Translations under genes and position numbers: made by a program
The notes under the pieces: model-generated
Database searches by the model: none
Told to the model about the DNA's origin: nothing
What the model saw: only the letters and a program-made list of their open reading frames with translations
Assembly: GCA_937968035.1 (NCBI GenBank)
Contig: CALBTS010000818.1
Coordinates: forward strand, 1 to 5,427
Length of the DNA stretch: 5,427 bases
DNA from: an uncultured Methanomethylovorans sp.
GTDB lineage: Archaea > Halobacteriota > Methanosarcinia > Methanosarcinales > Methanosarcinaceae
Direction: 5' to 3'
Shown: piece by piece, positions 5,363 through 5,427 of the stretch
Numbering within the stretch: the stretch's first letter is position 1
Layout: each line of letters starts with the position of its first letter

Positions 5363-5380
5363 GCATGAACGCTAACGTAA
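5363..5380 (-). repeat. Lone recombination core at the right end of cassette C
   Basis: On the minus strand this reads TTACGTTAGCGTTCATGC. GTTAGCGTT is the inverse complement of the right end of site 3, marking the other boundary of cassette C. Unlike the three full sites, the bases to its right (5377-5427) do not contain the GTTTA.GTGTATGA-like arm, so half of the hairpin is absent. This is either the attachment site where cassettes enter (attI-like) or a divergent site running off the window. Confidence 0.5.
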
Positions 5381-5405
5381 AGCATTTTATTCATCGTTTT
5401 CAAGG

Positions 5406-5413
5406 CAAAAGTA
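5406..5413 (-). promoter_or_regulatory. Bacteroidota -7 promoter box reading into the cassette array
   Basis: On the minus strand this reads TACTTTTG, an exact TAnnTTTG match, about 80 bases upstream of the metallopeptidase-like ATG and about 30 bases outside the cassette boundary at 5375. The -33 element would fall at or beyond the window end, so it cannot be checked. Lying outside the first cassette, it is where an integron cassette promoter (Pc) would be expected. Confidence 0.5.
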
Positions 5414-5427
5414 GCCAAAAAGTGGGA

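Larger units (their letters stand above)
3830..5375 (-). mobile_element. Gene cassette C: HExxH metalloprotein and EACC1-like pair
   Basis: This unit of about 1.55 kb, read on the minus strand, starts with TTAGCGTTCATGC after the core at 5374-5376. It carries two closely spaced genes and ends with GCACGAAACGCTAAC and the site 3 palindrome. The end-to-end inverted match is exact over GTTAGCGTT and then continues imperfectly (TCGTGCA against CATGCA). It is probably the first cassette of the array, because no full palindrome is seen to its right. Boundaries assume G^TT exchange on the minus strand. Confidence 0.62.

Overview
The window looks like a piece of a Bacteroidota-type genome or metagenome contig. 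It is AT-rich, start codons lack strong Shine-Dalgarno sequences, and two minus-strand sites match the Bacteroidota -7 promoter box TAnnTTTG exactly. The first 47 bases are not biological: they are the end of an Illumina P7 adapter, a probable 10-base index and the TruSeq read-2 adapter. The genomic sequence begins at about 48 and cuts an ABC transporter ATPase gene.

All recognisable genes lie on the minus strand, so in transcription order the window reads right to left. (1) At 5406-5413 there is a candidate promoter reading into the array, and at about 5374-5376 a lone recombination-like core. (2) Cassette C (about 3830-5375) carries a 329-residue predicted HExxH metalloprotein and, 12 bases later, a 112-residue protein resembling effector-associated constant component EACC1. 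(3) Cassette B (about 1838-3829) carries a HindIII-family restriction endonuclease broken by one frameshift, followed 11 bases later by an intact DNA methyltransferase, with its own TAnnTTTG promoter. (4) Cassette A (about 578-1837) carries an ankyrin-repeat protein with a C-terminal CxxC...CxxC zinc-ribbon-like end. (5) A partial unit at the left (48-577) carries a small membrane protein overlapping the cut ABC ATPase.

The units are separated by three related palindromic sites of about 136-142 bp (571-706, 1829-1965, 3822-3963). Each site has a 17-19 bp imperfect stem, a conserved TTGATGCG-like internal box, and GTT/AAC outer cores. The outermost bases of each site do not pair within the site. 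They pair with the far end of the same cassette: GTTATGTGGC, GTTGGGTGCA and GTTAGCGTT each recur inverted at the two ends of one cassette. This is the arrangement expected for integron gene cassettes and their attC sites. The cores fit the canonical GTTRRRY consensus in only one of three cases and no integrase is in view, so this is either a divergent integron array, a cluster of attC sites lacking an integrase, or an unrecognised cassette-exchange system.

Functionally it reads as an accessory, defence-flavoured array: restriction-modification, a predicted metallopeptidase/EACC1 conflict pair, an ankyrin/zinc protein and an ABC/membrane pair. Nothing links the cassettes biochemically; what they share is the recombination-like punctuation.
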